Part shown: in pieces, positions 62,114-64,000 of the stretch
How the letters are laid out: each line of letters begins with the position of its first letter
How positions within the stretch are numbered: the first letter of the stretch is position 1
Source: Myroides odoratus DSM 2801
Lineage (GTDB): Bacteria; Bacteroidota; Bacteroidia; Flavobacteriales; Flavobacteriaceae
Assembly: GCF_000243275.1 (NCBI RefSeq)
Contig: NZ_CM001437.1
Coordinates: 1,018,906-1,082,905, forward strand
Direction: 5' to 3'
Length of the DNA: 64,000 nt
The notes under the pieces: model-generated
What the model saw: only the letters and a program-made list of their open reading frames with translations
Database searches by the model: none
Told to the model about the DNA's origin: nothing
Translations under genes and position numbers: made by a program

Positions 62114-64000
62114 CTACCTACAGCAAAGATATTCAATTTGTGTAAAATGTGATTCTAATAGATGTGACACCTCCGATAACATCATGGGATTATCTGTAGA
62201 AACGAATGCAACAGCATATGGAAGATCAGGATTCTTATTTACAGCTTTCTTAATGCGTTTTATAGAAGATTCTAAAGTATCATCATATACCATTCCCGTT
62301 TCTAGATCCGATAAACCAACAATTGGAGCACTTAGAATTTGTTCAGGTATATTTTGTCCAATCGAATAGTTAACTACTGGATTAGTTAAGTGCTTTTCTC
62401 CTCTAAATACAGGTATTGCATTCAACAAGAGGTCCTCACCTTCACGAGCATGAAAACCAATTGGCAGACTGGAAGTAAAGCTATCGTCCATAGTACCACT
62501 TCCATGCGCTATTACAACAACTTTACCAGGTTTCTTTATATCATAGTTATTTCCCGCTACAACAGTTATAGATTTACGCTCAATAGTAGTAGCGTCAACG
62601 GTAAATTCTTTATAAAGAAATGTTTCTACTGGAATACTGCTCGCAATACTTTGTGTACCTATTTTGTTGGATAGTTTAGTTGGTTTAGAATAAGCTCCCG
62701 TTGCCGAACCTGCAATTCCCAATCCCAGCGAAGCCCAACCTAATTTAGCCGATAGCTCAGGATTACTCTTAGCAGTTGCAATACTAGCAATTCCTGTTGC
62801 TTCCGCAGCTAAACTAAGAGTCAGGGATATACTCGCCATCGCGACTCCCATTGCAGCCACAGAAGCACCAAAGGTTGCAACAGCACTAACAATTCCGAAA
62901 ATCCCTAAAGCAATTCCTCCGCCTGCACCTAATCGACTTAATCCCTGGGAAACTGCCCCTCCGGAGAACAACCCCGCTGTTCCCATGGCACTGTGCCCCG
63001 AAGGATCAATGAGGTTAATCGGATCGCCTGCACAATAGGCATAAGCGTTGATGCCTCCCGCTCCAAACGGACTCATACTATCGGGACAAGTAAAACGCAT
63101 CAAGACTGGACTATACGAACGATATCCATTGCCCAAATGGTAATGCCCACTGATTGGATCTTTTCGTTCCCCGTTAAAAGCCGGTAAATATTCTTCTGCT
63201 TCTCCCTGTCCATACGCTCCATATTGGTGTAGTTCACCTTTAGAATCGCTGTTTTTCACCGACCACAACAAGCTCTCATTCTGCCCATTTGCCGTTAAGG
63301 TAACGTCCTGATCATCATTGACCGCCAGACATGACGCTCCACTTTTAATCCAACGCACTTTCTTATCTTCTTCCACCAGTACTTGATTCACCAGTTCCCC
63401 TGCGCGGTAATACAATTGACAATTCTTATCCCCGGCTACGGTTTGATTCACCAGTTGATTATTTGCGTTGTATTGGTAGCTGCTATCTTGCGCCCCTTCT
63501 AGTTCAACAAGTCGTCCAAAAGCGTCATAGCTCAGGTTTCTACCTGCTTCATCCACTGTCATGCGTCCACAAGTGTCGTATTGTAAATCAATAGTTGCTG
63601 GATAAATTTCAAGGGAATGCGTTACGCTGGTCAACTGTGTTGGATCGGCATGATTCTCGTAGTGATAGTCCGCCACATCCACCTGATAATTTTCCAACGT
63701 AGTTTCCACTGTTAGTAAATTATTCAACGCATCGTATTCATACATTTGTTTGCGAAAAGCCTGTCCATAACCATCCCTTGGGAATTCACTTCCACTGATG
63801 TGATATTCCACCAAGCGATTGCGCACATCATACGTATAATCCTCTTCTTTGATGCTGTTGCCGTTTAACTGGGTTACTTGTCTATTGAGCAACCCATTTG
63901 CAAGCCAGCTTCGCTCTAAACGCAATTGTGTGCCTTTGCTGTCCTTGATGATTTCCACTACAGGCTGATTGAATTCGTTGTATTCAAACTCCGTTTCGAT
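62114..64000 (-). CDS. TccC/RHS-family toxin protein (N-terminus beyond the window)
   Basis: The frame is open from the right edge with no start in view; 628 residues are visible. YD repeats (YDVRNRLVEYHISGS, YDALNNLLTVETTL, YDAFGRLVELEGA) lead to the RHS core GNGYRSYSPVLMRFTCPDSMSPFG and then DPINLIDPSGH, the autoproteolytic boundary. Next is a glycine/alanine-rich hydrophobic stretch that ends KLGWASLGLGIAGSATGAY, as in insecticidal TccC proteins. The last 190 residues are a variable effector domain with VVVIAHGSGTMDD and a terminal EYLCCR. His-Gly after a hydrophobic strand and a late Cys are reminiscent of caspase-fold proteases (inference). No immunity gene follows within the window. Confidence 0.85.
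   Translation of the reverse strand: METEFEYNEFNQPVVEIIKDSKGTQLRLERSWLANGLLNRQVTQLNGNSIKEEDYTYDVRNRLVEYHISGSEFPRDGYGQAFRKQMYEYDALNNLLTVETTLENYQVDVADYHYENHADPTQLTSVTHSLEIYPATIDLQYDTCGRMTVDEAGRNLSYDAFGRLVELEGAQDSSYQYNANNQLVNQTVAGDKNCQLYYRAGELVNQVLVEEDKKVRWIKSGASCLAVNDDQDVTLTANGQNESLLWSVKNSDSKGELHQYGAYGQGEAEEYLPAFNGERKDPISGHYHLGNGYRSYSPVLMRFTCPDSMSPFGAGGINAYAYCAGDPINLIDPSGHSAMGTAGLFSGGAVSQGLSRLGAGGGIALGIFGIVSAVATFGASVAAMGVAMASISLTLSLAAEATGIASIATAKSNPELSAKLGWASLGLGIAGSATGAYSKPTKLSNKIGTQSIASSIPVETFLYKEFTVDATTIERKSITVVAGNNYDIKKPGKVVVIAHGSGTMDDSFTSSLPIGFHAREGEDLLLNAIPVFRGEKHLTNPVVNYSIGQNIPEQILSAPIVGLSDLETGMVYDDTLESSIKRIKKAVNKNPDLPYAVAFVSTDNPMMLSEVSHLLESHFTQIEYLCCR

Overview
The window looks like a chromosomal segment of a Flavobacteriaceae-type Bacteroidota, possibly Myroides-like (genus is inference). 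The pointers are a low-GC genome, a SusC/SusD pair under a FecI/FecR-type sigma/anti-sigma couple, Rho with a long low-complexity insert, DUF2795 and DUF4293 proteins, many short secreted lipoproteins, and repeated matches to the Bacteroidota -7 element TAnnTTTG just upstream of genes. Several start codons were chosen because such an element overlaps the longer open frame.

Layout. 1-5.8 kb: surface nutrient uptake locus (SusD partial, SusC with STN domain, FecR, ECF sigma), all on the minus strand. 5.9-12.3 kb: small secreted proteins, a DMT transporter, a HugZ-like heme protein, a broken XRE regulator, a retropepsin-like protein and a GNAT enzyme. 12.4-17.7 kb: M17 aminopeptidase, a UbiA-like membrane protein and glycine decarboxylase GcvP. 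17.8-24.8 kb: the main discovery, a compact minus-strand operon for a ribosomally made azole peptide (TOMM/LAP class). It encodes a 39-residue precursor ending in CCSCCCCC (too short for ordinary ORF lists), an E1-like leader-binding partner, a YcaO cyclodehydratase ending in PxPxP, a TPR-like exported protein, a SagB-type dehydrogenase, an M50-type membrane zinc protease and a TonB-dependent receptor. I recognise no described product with this core and this gene set.

25-43 kb is mostly housekeeping or transport: AraC regulator, MFS and EamA exporters, a flippase, a glycosyltransferase, MlaE/MlaF lipid transport, pirin, M3 peptidase, SecA, cobalamin adenosyltransferase and a LolD-like ATPase. 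It also holds a promoter-to-terminator unit with several stem-loops that looks like a small RNA (35.07-35.24 kb).

43-53 kb is an AT-rich accessory region. It has a second copy of a two-gene secreted cassette first seen at 7.9-8.7 kb, a gene interrupted by a CTAAA pentanucleotide tract, two diverged paralogues head to head across a perfect 26-bp inverted repeat, IS and gene remnants, two near-identical tRNA-Arg(ACG) genes plus a tRNA 3'-end fragment, and several lipoproteins of unknown function. 53-62 kb returns to core genes (rho, DUF4293, phosphoesterase, M64 peptidase, truA, MsbA-like ABC exporter). The window ends inside a TccC/RHS-type toxin gene read towards the left.

All functional names rest on motif recognition by eye; no database search was run.
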